Shown here in pieces: positions 1 through 12,000 of a DNA stretch of 64,000 nt; the first letter of the stretch is position 1; each line of letters starts with the position of its first letter. The DNA comes from Uloborus plumipes (lineage: Eukaryota; Arthropoda; Arachnida; Araneae; Uloboridae): positions 1 through 64,000 of the forward strand of contig JAXGGA010005157.1 of assembly GCA_038373865.1 (NCBI GenBank). The letters are read 5' to 3'. The position numbers and the translations under genes are program-made. The notes beneath the pieces are model-generated. The model had not been told where the DNA came from and did no database searches. It worked only from the letters and a program-made list of their open reading frames with translations.

Positions 1-1441
1 TCACTACTAGTGTGGCAGAAGACAAAATTGAAAAACACAGCTATTAGACCGTGAAAAAGTAAACAACCTGATTAAGTTGGTATTGCTTTTCATAAAAAAA
101 GAAATATAGCATTCAAGAGAAAAATCTATTTCATTCATCACAGTATTGGAGGGATGGAAACCAGTAGCACACACAATTCAGGGATTAATCTCCACCTTAA
201 ATGTGTCCCTTCTCGGCACAAAGCACGACAAAGTGTCAGCAATGTTTTCTATTCAGGACATTTCATGCAGTCTTCTGACACTCAGAAGTAAATGGATCAC
301 TACTAGTATGGCAGAAGACAAAATCAAAGAACACAGTTCTTACATCAGAAAACAGTAAACAACCTGATTAAGTCGCTCTTGCTTTTTCATAGAAAAAGAA
401 ATATAGCACCCAAGAGAAAAGCTATTTCATTCACCACACTATTGGAGGGAGGGAGAACAGCAGGACACAATTCAGGGAATAATTCTTATGGTAAATGTGT
501 CCCTTCTCGGTACAAAGCACAACAAAGTGTCAACATTGTTTTCTATTCAGGACATTTCATGTAGTCTTCTTCTGGCACTCAGAGGTAAATGGATCACTTC
601 CAGCGTCGTAGAAGACAAAATCGAAAAACAGTTCTTAGCACAAGAAAAGTAAACAACCTGATTAAGTTGGTATTGCTTTTCATTAAAAAAAGAAATATAG
701 CACGCAAGAGAAAAATCTATTTCATTCATCACGGTATTGGAGGGATGGAGAACAGTAGGACACACAATTCAGGGAGAAATCTCTACATTAAATGTGTCCC
801 TTCTCGGCACAAAGCACAACAAAGTGTCGGCAATGTTTTCTATTCAGGACATTTCATTTAGTCTTCTTCTGACACTCAGAAGTAAATGGATCACTACTAG
901 TGTGGCAGAAGACAAAAACTTAGTAACACAGTTATTAGCACAAGAAAAAGTCAAAAACATGACAGTTGCTGTTGCTTTTTTTGTAAAGAGAGAAATATAG
1001 CACCACAGAGAAAAGCTATTTCATACACCACACTACTGGGGAGAGGGAGAATGACTCTTCGGGTAAATGTCTCCTCGGCACAAAGCACAACAAAGTGTCT
1101 GCATTGTTTTCTATTTAGGACATTTCATGTAATCTTCTAAAAATCTGGCACTCAGAAGTAAATGGTTCACTTCCAGTATGGCAGAAGACAAAAATGAATA
1201 CTACATTTCTTAACACAATAAGAAGTAAACAGCTCATTATATTACTAATCCTTTCTCATTTAAAAAACAAAACAAAAAACAAATATAGGAAAAAAAAAAA
1301 CTTTTTAACATAACAGTATTGGAGAGAGGGAGAATAGAGCAACAGACAGTGGAGAGAATAATCCTTAGGGTAAATGGGTCCTTTCTTGGCACTAAGCAGA
1401 ACAAAGTGTCAGTATTGGTTTCCCTTCAAGGACGGTTTTAG
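1..1441. repeat. ~295-bp tandem array, copies 1-5
   Basis: About five imperfect direct copies lie head to tail. The landmark TCTCGGCACAAAGCA recurs near 211, 505, 802, 1073 and 1385, giving a period of roughly 270-310 bp. Other shared blocks are GGCAGAAGACAAAA and AACCTGATTAAGTTG. Short open frames recur in every copy but shift between copies, so I read the array as non-coding. It continues at 2552-2670 and 4020-4286 after insertions, and a second block lies at 6240-7194. The left end lies outside the window. Confidence 0.85.
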
Positions 1442-1664
1442 CAGGCACGTTCGGTGGCCCAAAAGAGTGCCCAAGCAACTTCGATGTCCAATTTTTTTTC
1501 ATAGTAGTACTCATATTTCGTAATATTTGTTAGTAGTATAAGTTTTTTGAGCTATGTGTGTTAATTCTAATAACTGTCAATTTGAAAAGAATATTCTTTA
1601 TATAGCAAACATAAATGACACACACAATAATACTGATCGATTAAAAATGCAAATTAAACACTTA

Positions 1665-2066
1665 TTAAGAAAATATATAAACAATCAACTCAGTCTCAAT
1701 GCGAACACTTCCGAAAGTAGCTAGAGAGATTGAAGCACGAATATGAGCAACAGATACATCGTGGTCCCTTATTGCTTTAGTTAAATTGCTTAAGTTATCA
1801 TATCCTTTAGCTGTCCAAGAAGAGTTCCTGTCAGTACTAAAGAGCAAACAATTCCAACAGTACAGTTTGTTGTGTGACACACTGCCAGTAAGCCACTCAC
1901 ACTTTTCATAATTCGCTGTCTGAAAATGACGAGTTACAGTCTTTTGCTGCTGAATTAAATTTGGCAGTGTAGGTACCGGTCTTCCTTCAGAAATCAATCT
2001 TTTCTTTTCTTCAAATAATCTTCTAGAAAAGGGTACTTTAATCAAATCGGCGACGATATCTGACAT
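1665..2066 (-). pseudogene. N-terminal fragment of hAT transposase with TTF-type zinc finger (ZMYM1/DUF4371-like)
   Basis: A 133-codon frame starts at an ATG at 2066. Residues ~25-110 carry the hallmark of the TTF-type finger found at the N-terminus of one hAT transposase clade and of domesticated ZMYM1-like proteins: a proline-rich lead (GRPVPTLPN), then WLTGSVSHNKLYCWNCLLF with its paired cysteines, then a conserved tail ending in an HDVS..H pattern. The frame then runs into unrelated sequence (ETELIVYIFS, stop). The catalytic RNase H-like core and dimerisation domain are absent. The frame lies between the terminal repeats of 1442-2543, so it is the remains of that element's own transposase. 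It cannot encode an active enzyme, and domestication is unlikely given the truncation. Confidence 0.75.
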
Positions 2067-2157
2067 CTTGAAATCCAGCGACGAAAAGAAAAAATACTTC
2101 GTTTAAAACATTTTACTTTCACCCGAAAAATAGCAACTTTTAGAAATCCCACTAAGC

Positions 2158-2370
2158 ATGGAACCGGAACTGCCTGCTTGGTTTCGAAGGAGCTTCAGGC
2201 ACTGCAGGAGCTTCTTCGGAGGTCTCCTATCATTGGATAGGAGCCACGGCGACATGTGTTGGCATGGCAACACCCCTTCAAACCTCCTTGTGCTAGGGTT
2301 CGACTCTCAGCAAGGATGGTCTTCTCTTTCTCCAGGGGATCCAGGAGAATCGTCGTTTAAGCGATTGTGA
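2158..2370 (+). other. GC-richer block inside the hAT, not coding
   Basis: This block is open for 70 codons on the plus strand but matches no family I know. It lies in the 3' half of the hAT at 1442-2543 on the strand opposite the transposase fragment. I regard it as internal transposon DNA. Confidence 0.4.
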
Positions 2371-2551
2371 GAACGTCGTCAAGCGACTTTTTAATGAATT
2401 TGAAACTTCGTTTCAGGAGAAAAGAAAGACAAGAGAAAGTATACATTCATATTTCCTGTCTTTAATTATGAGCATAATGAGATTTTTTTTTTTTTTGGTG
2501 CCCATGCACTGCTTGGTTTGCTTGGGCAGACCGCACGTCACTGATTTTTAG

Positions 2552-2670
2552 TAGTCTCCTAAAATTTGGCACCCAGAAGTAAATGGTTCACGTCTAGTGT
2601 GGCAGAAGACAAAATCGAGTAACACAGTTCTCAGCACGAGAAAGTAAACAACCTGATTAAGTTGCTCTTG
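2552..2670. repeat. continuation of ~295-bp array between insertions
   Basis: It resumes the array motif (GTGGCAGAAGACAAAATCGA, then AACCTGATTAAGTTGCTCTTG) after the hAT and stops where the Helitron-like element starts. Confidence 0.8.
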
Positions 2671-4019
2671 TCTCCACTAATAATAAAGCTGAAGGTGGAT
2701 CTACCTGCCTTTCTTTCCTTCCTGCTTTTTGTCTGTGTGACACGCATAGTGCCAAAACCGTTTGATCGATCTTATTAAAATTTGGCAAAAATTAGTTCGT
2801 AGCATGGGTTTGTGCGTCTCGAAGCGATTTTTCGGAAATTTTATTTTATTCTTTTTCTCTTCTAATTCTTAGCTCATCCTTCATAAAAATTTAATTAAAT
2901 GGGGAAGAAATATTTCATACACATTATCAAGTCTGATGTCATTTGAAAGCTTAAAATATTCTGCTAAAAATGATATCAATTAGAAGTTTTTACAAGCATT
3001 AGAAGAGCTGTAATAATTGTTTTTAGAATCCCGGAAATTCAAGGCTTACCTTAAGCAAAGCAAGCCAAATCATTCTCAAATTGTTAAGCTGGAGAATAAA
3101 ATTTGAAAATAAAGTTGAAATGAATTATTTTATCACTGCAAAAATTAACTTTTCATGTTGCTACCATGATTATGCTTGTGACCTTTTTTGTTTCTTTTGT
3201 CCCTTAATAATTTTCAAAATGTATTTGTTTTCGTAGTAATCCAAACTCCTTAACCCTTTGATGGTTATGAACGAGTTCAGCTCGCAATCGAATCGTGCTT
3301 CATAATGCGCGCAAACGAGTTCCGCTCAGGAGCAAGATTTTGACCGAAATGGTTAGTAACGAGCACTACTCGCGTAGTGAAAATTTTCCCCAATGCGCGC
3401 TGATGAGCTGACTTCGTTCACCATCTTTATTCTGCACTGATGTACTGTACTATAAATACTTCAAGAAATTTTTAAAATGCGCGAGGCGAGCTATCTACGG
3501 CATCGCCAGAGAAAGGTGACATTTTCGGAACAACGGCGGGGGAAAACAGCTGCCACTTTCGACTACTGTTTACTCCTAATGCTGCACGAATCAAGTAAAC
3601 GGAAACTGCTCATTTCCATAACCGTCAAAGGGTTAAAATGAGTTATATAACTGTTGGAAAAAATCTTCTGTTTTTATTTTCTCAGTTTTTAAGGAATTAA
3701 AACTGGGTAAATTATAAAAATATCGTATAAATTGTGATATTGCAACGTTCTTTCTAAAGTTTTTCATTTCGTAAAATTTATTATTTTGTTTTTGAAGTTA
3801 GGAAAGAAAACTTTCTTCCGTTAAACTTTAGTAAGATTTCAGTTGGTTTCTGTAAGCAACAAAATTGTTATTTTCTCTTTTGGCATATTTTTATATCATA
3901 CTTTCAAGGAATTACAGTTGAATTATAACTAAAATAGAGCATTCTTTCTGCTATATCAATTATTTAACAAATGAACTTTTAATTTTATACAGCGGGCAAA
4001 GCTGTGCGGGTACAACTAG
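2671..4019 (+). mobile_element. Helitron-like non-autonomous element
   Basis: The array unit is cut cleanly between GTTGCTCTTG and TTTTTTTATAGAAAAAG, which are adjacent (GCTCTTGCTTTTTCATAG) in an uninterrupted copy at 373-391. The insert begins TCTCCACTAATAATAAAGC and ends GCGGGTACAACTAG before T. A 5' TC, a 3' CTAG, a short subterminal hairpin (CAGCGGGCAAAGCTG) and no TSD fit Helitron ends. No Rep/helicase frame is present. A TTAA-flanked MITE is inserted inside. Confidence 0.6.
3254..3632. mobile_element. TTAA-flanked MITE with a 44-bp hairpin array
   Basis: TTAA duplications at 3250-3253 and 3633-3636 bracket imperfect inverted ends, CCCTTTGATGGTTATGAA against CCCTTTGACGGTTATGGAA. TTAA plus a CCC start is the piggyBac signature. 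Inside, short inverted motifs of the form CGAG-N5-CTCG start at 3272, 3316, 3360 and (degenerate) 3404, exactly 44 bp apart. There is no coding capacity. A related element is at 63797-64000. Confidence 0.7.
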
Positions 4020-4286
4020 TTTTTTTATAGAAAAAGAAATATAGCACCTAAGGGAAAAGCTAGTTCATGCATCACGGTATTGGAGACAGGGAAAACAGCA
4101 CGACATACAATTCAAGGAACGATCCTTATGGTAAATGTGTCCCTTCTCGGCACAAAGCACGACAAAGTGTCTGCACTGTTTTCTATTCAGGACACTTAAT
4201 GTTGTCTTCTAAAATCTGGCACTCGAAAGTAAATGAATCACTTCCAGTATGGTAGAAGACAAACATGACCAACATAATGTTAAGCA
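4020..4286. repeat. continuation of ~295-bp array
   Basis: A near-complete unit: AGAAAAAGAAATATAGCACC, then TCTCGGCACAAAGCACGAC near 4145, then the GGTAGAAGACAAA block at 4251. It ends at the next hAT. Confidence 0.8.
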
Positions 4287-5354
4287 GAGTGATTCCCAAC
4301 CTGGGGGGTGATCACACTCTTTAGGGGGGCGACGAATATTCGGATATCTGGCAATAGGAAATTCTTGACCTTTCAAAAAAATATATATTTGTAGCTCAAA
4401 TTTTATTAGCTTACGTAAGGTTTATTAAGGAACTGAAAGAGATCACAGAGGAAACGCTGTTCATCAGAACTTTGATTACTGATACAAAGGGATCGTCGAT
4501 TTTCAAAGTGGTAAAGGATTATTTTGAGGAAAAAGAAATTCCATTGCCAAATGTGAGCGCTTGCGCAACAGATGGTGTCCTTACGATCTCGGGTCTTCCT
4601 ATTGGATTTCTTGCACACCTTAAAAAAAAAGTGCCAGAAGTGATCACCATCCATTGTATCATTCATCGTCAACACTTGGCTGCTAAAAACTGGAGTGGTT
4701 TTTTACAAGAAACCTTACAATTATTCATTACTGCTATTTACAAGATCAAAACTGATTCTCTCAATGATCACATGTTTCGAGAACTTTGACATAAAAGAAG
4801 AATTCAAGCGCTTGGTTTTACATTTAGCTGTGAGACAGCTTTTTAAAGGAAACTGTTTGCTCCGTTTCTTTGAATTATTTTCTCTTTCTCTACTGTTTTT
4901 CTGAATTTCACGACTTGCATGATCTTGCTTAAAGTGATAATTTGAAACAGGGCAAATTGGAACTTGCGTATCTCGGATATTTTTGAAAAAATGAACGAAG
5001 TCAACATTAAGCTGAAAGGAAACAAAATGACCCTCATAAAGGCCAAAAGCATAATTTCAGCATTCATTACCGATTTCGAAATCCACAAGACGAAAATTGG
5101 CCATAAAGAATCGATTCAGTTTCGGACCCTACAGAAGTGTTTAATCGTGGGTGATGAACATCCTGAAGAAGAAATTTTGATTTTTATTGATCACCTTGAC
5201 CAGTTAAAAAAGAACATTGAATGAAGGTTTGCAGATTTGGTCAACGTAGAAATTCCTGACTTGATTTTAGATCACCAGGGGCATCTAAACTCAACATGGG
5301 TGTAACTCAGTCTCCACAGGGGGCGATGGGCGCAAAAAAGGTTGGGAACCACTG
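4287..5354 (+). mobile_element. decayed hAT transposon with ZBED5/SCAND3-like transposase remnant
   Basis: The ends are GAGTGATTCCCAACCTGGGG and, inverted, CAGTGGTTCCCAACCTTTTT, the common hAT terminus. The 8-mers GTTAAGCA (4279-4286) and GCTTAGCA (5355-5362) agree at 6 of 8, as expected of an aged TSD. The interior carries a broken transposase on the plus strand. It is the third element to interrupt the same tandem array. Confidence 0.75.
4406..5290 (+). pseudogene. hAT transposase remnant (ZBED5/SCAND3/FAM200-like)
   Basis: The reading frame from ~4430 to 4789 contains the RNase H-like core signature of this clade: VSACATDGVLTISG (a conserved C-T-D-G-A/V segment) followed ~25 residues later by ITIHCIIHRQHLAAKN. 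The ZBED5/SCAND3 family normally has CTDGAPAM...H CMIHRQALA here. After an in-frame stop at ~4789 homologous-looking sequence continues in other frames: an FFELFSLSL segment near 4870, then 4964-5224, whose leucine-rich stretch ending in HLDQLKKNIE resembles the region before the hAT C-terminal dimerisation domain. The N-terminal BED finger and the C-terminus are missing. Frameshifts and stops make this a pseudogene. Confidence 0.75.
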
Positions 5355-5362
5355 GCTTAGCA

Positions 5363-5938
5363 TTAAGAAATGTAAAACATTATATATCTAACGTTATGCT
5401 AAATCAGACTTCTCAACCTTTAAGAGCCGAACAGCAGGAGAAACAAAAAACATGCACGAAAACACTTTATTGAATCTTGGAACCAGATGAGTGTTTTTGC
5501 ATAATTGACTATTTTTATGATTTGAGAGAAATGGATTATAAAAGTTTAATTCACAATTTATATTCTTAGGTTGTCTGTTTTTCCAAAGACAATCTAAAAA
5601 TTAAAAGCTAACACATGCTACTTATTTTGGAAGATTATTCACTAGATTATTTTTAATATCTTTCTTACGTCTAGCAATTGTTAATGAAGAAAAATTTAAG
5701 TGCACAAAAAAAAAAAAAATCCATACAATTTTAAGTATTTGTACATGGTTATGAAAAACACATAAATAAAAATTTAAAATGCAAACACAAAGTGACCACA
5801 GTGATAATGTTTGCTTAAAGGTACAGTAATGTCCTTAGCCCTCAAGTGCTTCCCAAAAGCATATTAAATAACACATTGATGTATAAAATTAATTTATTCT
5901 GCTTGCCTATCAGTAAAAAAAATTTTGAAAGAACTCAC
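5363..5938. other. AT-rich interval downstream of the last recognised Tim17 exon
   Basis: No confident gene. On the minus strand AATAAA occurs at 5893-5898 and again near 5465, either of which could serve as a Tim17 polyadenylation signal. A minus-strand frame is open for ~60 codons from about 5590 to 5400 but does not resemble a Tim17 tail. Confidence 0.4.
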
Positions 5939-6013
5939 TTGGTTTGAATTGTTCAGCTGAATATCTTGTAAAGAGGATTCCAACACCTTCAATCAATGAC
6001 AAAAGAACGCCCC
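5939..6013 (-). CDS. Tim17: Tim17 exon encoding [17 protein letters not shown]
   Basis: A 75-nt exon after acceptor ATTTTAG. It encodes helix 4 and ends [11 protein letters not shown] with a good donor (CCAA|GTGAGT). If that donor is not used the frame reads nine more codons (SEFFQNFFY) to a TGA at 5910-5912, with AATAAA 12 nt beyond. So this is either an internal exon whose C-terminal partner lies to the left of the window, or the terminal exon of a short isoform. Confidence 0.9.
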
Positions 6014-9000
6014 CTAAAATGGAAATTTTATCACTTTAAAATCTGAATCAAGTATTTTATATATAAGAGAGCATATTGTAATATGAACAGGTTAAGACAG
6101 AAAACATTTTTGAACTTAGTACCCCATACACAGAAAATTAAGATAAAAGAAAAAAAGCAAAAAATTCAAACTTTTAAAGTATTTCCAGAATAATAACTGC
6201 TCTGCTTGGAAAAGTTAATTCAGAATACTTTGGAAAAGCATTTTCAATTGCACTCAAACTACGAGCCACTTTCATAATTTGAAGCCGGCCGTTTTCCTTT
6301 AACCAAGGTCCTCAGGAAAGAAATTGCGGGAGGAAGAATAGAATGATGAAGTTATTCAGAAAATGATACAAGGATAAATGTGTCCCTTCTCGGCACAAAG
6401 CAGGACAAAGTGTCAGCACTGTTTTCTATTCAGGACATTTTTTTAGTTTTCTAAAATCTGGCACTCAAAAGTAAATGGTTCACTTCCAGTGTGGCAGAAG
6501 ACAAAAATGATTAATACATTTCTTAGCACAAGACAAAGTAAGCTCAATGTTTTGCTTGCTTTCTCATTAAAAAAAAAACACATAAACATTGAATCAAGGA
6601 GAAGGGCCCTTTCATAGACCAGAGAAATTGTGAGAGGAAAAAAATGATGAAGTGATTCAGAAAATGATACAAGGATAAATGTGTTCCTTTTCGGCATAAA
6701 GCATGACAAAGTGTCAGCACTGTTTTCTATTAATTCAGAACAATTTTTTAGTCTTCTAAAATCTGGCACTCAAAAGTAAATGGTTCACTTCCAGTGTAGC
6801 AGAAGACAAAAATTAATAATACATTTCTTAGCACAAGAAAAAGTAAACGCAATGTTTTACTTGCTTTCTCATTACAAAAACAAGCAAACAAATACATAAA
6901 CATTGAATCAAGGAGAAGGGCTCTTTCATAGACCAGAGAAATTGTGAGAGGAAAAATAGAATGATGAAGTAGTTCAGAAAATGATACAAGGATAAATGTG
7001 TCCCTTCTCGGCACAAAGCATGACAAAGTGTCAGCACTGTTTTCTATTCAGGACATTTCATGTAGTCTTCTTCTGGCACTCAGAGGTAAATGGATCTCCT
7101 CCAGCGACGTAGAAGACAATTTTCAATTGCATTCTAACTTTGAACCACTTTCATCATTTAAAGCCCGCCGTATTTCTTTAACCGAGATCCTCAGGGGGAA
7201 AAATTACATTTTTTCATTTTTAGGATGAGGTGGGAAAGCTTCACTTTTGCGACTTTCTCAATTTTTTATTTATTATATCAAATATCAGTACCGTCTACAC
7301 AGTATTGCTAGCACCAAGACTATCATCATCCAAATTACATTTATAATTGTATTAACCAAGTCAATCAATTAGGGGGTATCAGAAGGGAATCCTTCTCCCC
7401 TCCTCACTGCTTTGAAAAATTAACATATTTGCATACATGAGGGAGATCATTTAATTACTTTTCTGCATAATATGAATTGAATTTATCACTCTTGCTATGT
7501 TAAGATTGTGAGGAACGATTTTCCTTTTTTAGATGAAAATACGGAAAAATTTTGAAGAAAAAAAATGAATTGGTAGGGTTACAGAAAAAACATTTAAGTT
7601 GAATGCAAAGCTTAAACAACAAACACCCCAGTTTGATATTTTTAAAGAAATTTCTATACCAGTAAAAAATGCGTTAAAATTTATTTAATAAGAGCAAAGA
7701 ACGGGGGCAAATATTTTGCATGAAGCTTTGCTTTATCTAATACTTCAGAGATCACGCTTATAACAGGATTTTTATCAGTGGGTGGGTAGTCTATTCATAG
7801 AGGTTGAGCACCAATGATATAAAATAAATCATAGAATTAAGCTTTGAAATTCATATTTTACTAGCTTATTACCCGGCGTTGCCCGGATCCTTATTAATAT
7901 AACTTAGCCAGGGGAACAGCCCAAAGTAAAAAAAGAGGAAAAATTGCCTGTCTTAAAATTCAGATAGATTTTTTCCCCATATTCCGCGAAATTAGTCATG
8001 CAAGATTTCCTCTTAATTTGTGTCCTGAAATCGAAAATAAATATATTTCAAAGCTCTTAATTGCTTATTCATTATTTATTTTTAAGTCGTTCACAACAAT
8101 GTAAAAAAAAAAGAGGGGGGGGGTTGCAATATTTGATGAATTACACATGCCCCAAGAAATAAATTCTCTAATTAATACTGCTTGGTCTTCAGTTATTTTC
8201 ATAAATTTCAAAGATCAAAATAATTTTCCCAATTTTTTGACAAAGATCTGAATATTTCGCTGAACTTCATTACTTTCTACCTCTTACAACTGATGTTTTT
8301 GGCAGCATGCCAAAAAAGAGTATATAGTTCGCTGATAATAGCACGTTATTCTTGAGATTTCAATTCTGCTGCATTCAAAAAACATTTCCATTATTTTGGA
8401 AGTTGGAAATAATTTCAACCTCTACTACTTTAAATCAACTTATTTTAAGCTTCATTTAAAAAATGAGTTTTTTACTAAACTTAAAGCAACATTAATTTTT
8501 TGATCGCGGAAAGAAAGAAAAAATACTAAAAGCCGAAAATCGCGGATCCGCGGAAGATTTTCATCCCTGCATAGCTCTAAAAAAATTGTTGGAGTTCTGT
8601 CCACATGGGCAAATGAAATTGTATCAATCTGTCTTTTAGGTACAATTTGTGCCAATGTTCCAAGGTAATTAAAATATTATTTATAATTATTTTAAACTTA
8701 TTTTATGCTAAAATGAATTAGGTGAGCTTTAAATTGATAGTCCATTGCTAATTGTAATCTTTGTTAGAAAATACTCCTTTAAATGTGTTAAATTTAATCA
8801 ATTTGTATGCTTAAAGGCTTATCTCTAATAATCTAAATATTCAAAATTGAGAGAAAATCGCCATTGAAACAAATAAATTGAATTTTGAGCTTTTTTGATT
8901 TTTTTAAAATTTCAAAACCTCGCCTATGTGAATTCTAGTACATGAAGGAGCCTCTATGCCAAGTTTGATGAAAATCCAACAAAAACTAGATTTGTATAAG

Positions 9001-12000
9001 AACAGACATAGAAAGATAAAAATATACACACATACATCCCTTTATATATCAATATATGGATGGTGTTATGCAAAAAGGAGTTAACCCACAAAACATAAAA
9101 AAATGAGTTATCCAACTGTGATGGTAAAATATGTTGCTTTCTACATTAAGCAAAAATATTTAAGCCCTATCAGCATTTCATGCTAACATATCATTGGTAT
9201 ATTGATATAGAGCTCCATGCTTTTTGCCAGAGTTTGTTGACTTTAAAAGCCCAATATCTCAAAATCAGGTTTTTGTGGGTTAACTCCTTTTTGCATAACA
9301 CCATCCATATATAAAGAGTAAAAAGCCTTACCAATAACAGCAGAGCCAATCATTGCTGCAGGTCCATCTACAGACAAAGTAGTTCATTTTAAAACATGTT
9401 TTAAAACACAAGCAAATAAAATTAGAACTTTTAAATTTGATTACAGAACACTAAATTTAAATTGCATTAATGAATGAAGTAATAGCGTTTTGAAAGAGCT
9501 AAATCTATCAACACGGAATTGAAACACAGTATGCTTTGTCTGCAAACAGGAATTTAAAAAGGAAAGGGGCGGAATCTATACAACACCTATACAAATAGAT
9601 CCAAAGGTCTACTTCTCAAACGGAAGTATGAAAAGAAAGAATTGTATTTATAAATCATGAATTTGCGTGAATAGAGAAATACGCAAGGCAAATATGTTAT
9701 GTCTCATTTTAATGCATTGTATTCATGCATGGTAAAGTAAAATGTGGTGAATTTATTCATTTCTTACAACAAAGACAGAGTTATGCACCTTTAGAAAATT
9801 AAAAAGAAAATACAGTGAGACCGCTCGATGAATCACGTTTGTGCTAAACATTTATTGATTCGATAAAGCTAGATGTCGTTTTTATTGGTTTGATTGGCAT
9901 TTAAAGCTAGGCTTATTCAATTAGCCGGCATCTACTGTGGCAAAAGTTATCTGACAATGTACACAACTCAGTAAATTAGAAAGGGAGATTTCCCGCCTTG
10001 AATTGATAAATATAATAGTTACATAATAGGTAAGTACATATCATTTACAAAAGAACCGATATTATAAACATAATGCACATTTTATACCATTCTATACGTG
10101 CCAACCTTGACGAAAAAAACCAGTAGATTTCACTAGATGACTCGCCAGCAGCAGAATTCACTTTAAGATTGTGATATTCTCTATTTCAAATCATGATCAT
10201 TAAATTTTAAAATTAAATAGGATTTATTTTCTTTTACTATTATTATTTTATTTATTGACTTATTTTATATCTTTTTTGACATTTAAGCTAATTAGTAAAT
10301 TGTAGATTTAAAACAAGTGCTATCTATAGAGAAGAAAGTGAAACTTTTTGATGATTGATGAAAAAAATTCTTAAATCAAAGCTTTTTTAATGAGTAAAGA
10401 AATTAACTTTTGAAACTCGAAACAAATAAGTAAAACAGGAGAGTCTCTCGTTTTAAAACAGTAGAGTTGGCAAGTATGCATGTCAAAATAAAATCCATTT
10501 CAAAAACACATCACACAGAACATTTCATTATAATGCAGATAAATTCCAACAAGGCAAAATGAATGTAATAAAAAATAATGCATGTTGGCTAGAGCATGTC
10601 AGCTATCAGTAAAAAATTAGAGTTCATGAACATCAGAAATTTTCAGTTCATTTTATCATCATATAGCAATGCCCATAGCTAGGTAACAGATGTATACATC
10701 CCGCACATGCCATCTAGGTGAATACATTCTCTACGATGGCATAAACATTTGTAACTGATATATGTATCACTCAAGGTATTCAGTATTTTGATAGGCTTAC
10801 ATGTCTGCCAAAATACCGGCTTTGTATGCTGTATTTTGTGATTTACTGTAGCATACACTTAACATTGATATTTTTCCATTATCGATGTATGAACAAATGA
10901 ATGATACTTTCATTATTTGAAAAAATAATAAGTAAATATAGTAAAAAATGAAAAACAAAATTGATACTGTGATACAAGTTATTACCAGAGCTTCCCTCAG
11001 GAGGAAAAAGGGGGCAGGGTGGCAACTGTAGAAAAAAAGGCACAGCTTGAAGGGTGTGGTACATTTGCCTGTAGCAAATTGAACCCCATTAAAATTAATT
11101 ACTCTCAAATGTGTCATTGGGCCCGGGGGGGGGAGGGGGCATTTGAATGGCTTAAGAAAAAAAACAATTTTTATTGTTGATGTAGCGGTGTCAAAACTAG
11201 TTTGCTGGTGCGCATGTTATTTTACCTTTTTTTTTTTTTTAGCATATGAATCTAGTTTTAAGGAGCAGTATTGTGGAAAATCGGGGAGCGGACTCTTGCT
11301 GGGAATTTCTTGAAACTGCAGCTGTAAAATGTTTTTGATAACAATAGGATTAGAAATTTTTCAAAGTTAGACTCACAAACCTGTCAAATGTGAACTTTGG
11401 CACATGTTGGGTAGGAGATGGTGTGCAGGAACTCACTCTTGGCAATTTTTAGAAATTTGATTTGAATAAACACAATTTAGACAATTTACTAATTGTGTGG
11501 AGTATTCTTAATGATGAAAATAAAAAGTAAAGTCACAACAGATTCAAAAAGGACCTTTTTTACCGAACATTTTTAAGATTAGACAATTTTTCTGGCAGCA
11601 AGACAAATAATGATAAAATTAAGAACAAGTTTCATTGATTGCCATTCAGGGGATAGTTGCCAAAAAATCTAATGACTAAAATTTTTCAAATATAAAGGAG
11701 AAGTGTCCAAATTTAGTTCTTAAATAAGTAAAAGGATTCAATACAGCACTTTATATAAATATTTTTCCTTTATAACCTCTCCGTGAGAAATACATTGAAT
11801 AATAATAATTTTTTAAGGAAAGAGAATAAAGTGAAATATTAGTAATTATTTTAAGAATTTTTCTTTCATCACTAGGTAATAAGTAGCAGCTCTCTTAATT
11901 ATGATTATGAAATACAAATTAAAGAATGCAAATTTATCTGAACTTCCCATACTTCAACTCATTTGCTGATCATTTATTACTTTTTAACTTTATCTTGTTC

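Larger units (their letters stand above)
1442..2543 (-). mobile_element. decayed hAT-like transposon in the tandem array
   Basis: The ~295-bp repeat is interrupted here. The left end reads CAGGCACGTTCGGTGGCCC and the right end is its diverged inverted form, CAGTGACGTGCGGTCTGCCC on the minus strand. The flanking 8-mers GGTTTTAG (1434-1441) and ATTTTTAG (2544-2551) match at 6 of 8, as expected for an old hAT duplication. Inside, on the minus strand, is the N-terminal part of a TTF-finger transposase. At 1102 bp it is far too short to be autonomous. Confidence 0.7.

Noticed and set aside
146..1000. Similar short frames recurring in plus strand (RHKAQQSV..VFYSGHF type)
   Set aside because: They repeat because the DNA repeats. 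Frames shift and stop between copies, with no sign of codon conservation.
5400..5590. Minus-strand open frame as the Tim17 C-terminal exon
   Set aside because: An acceptor-like TTTTTAG and matching phase exist, but the peptide does not resemble any Tim17 tail and the region is AT-rich.
9812..9945. pogo-like MITE
   Set aside because: The ends agree only weakly beyond CAGT and I could not confirm both TA flanks.
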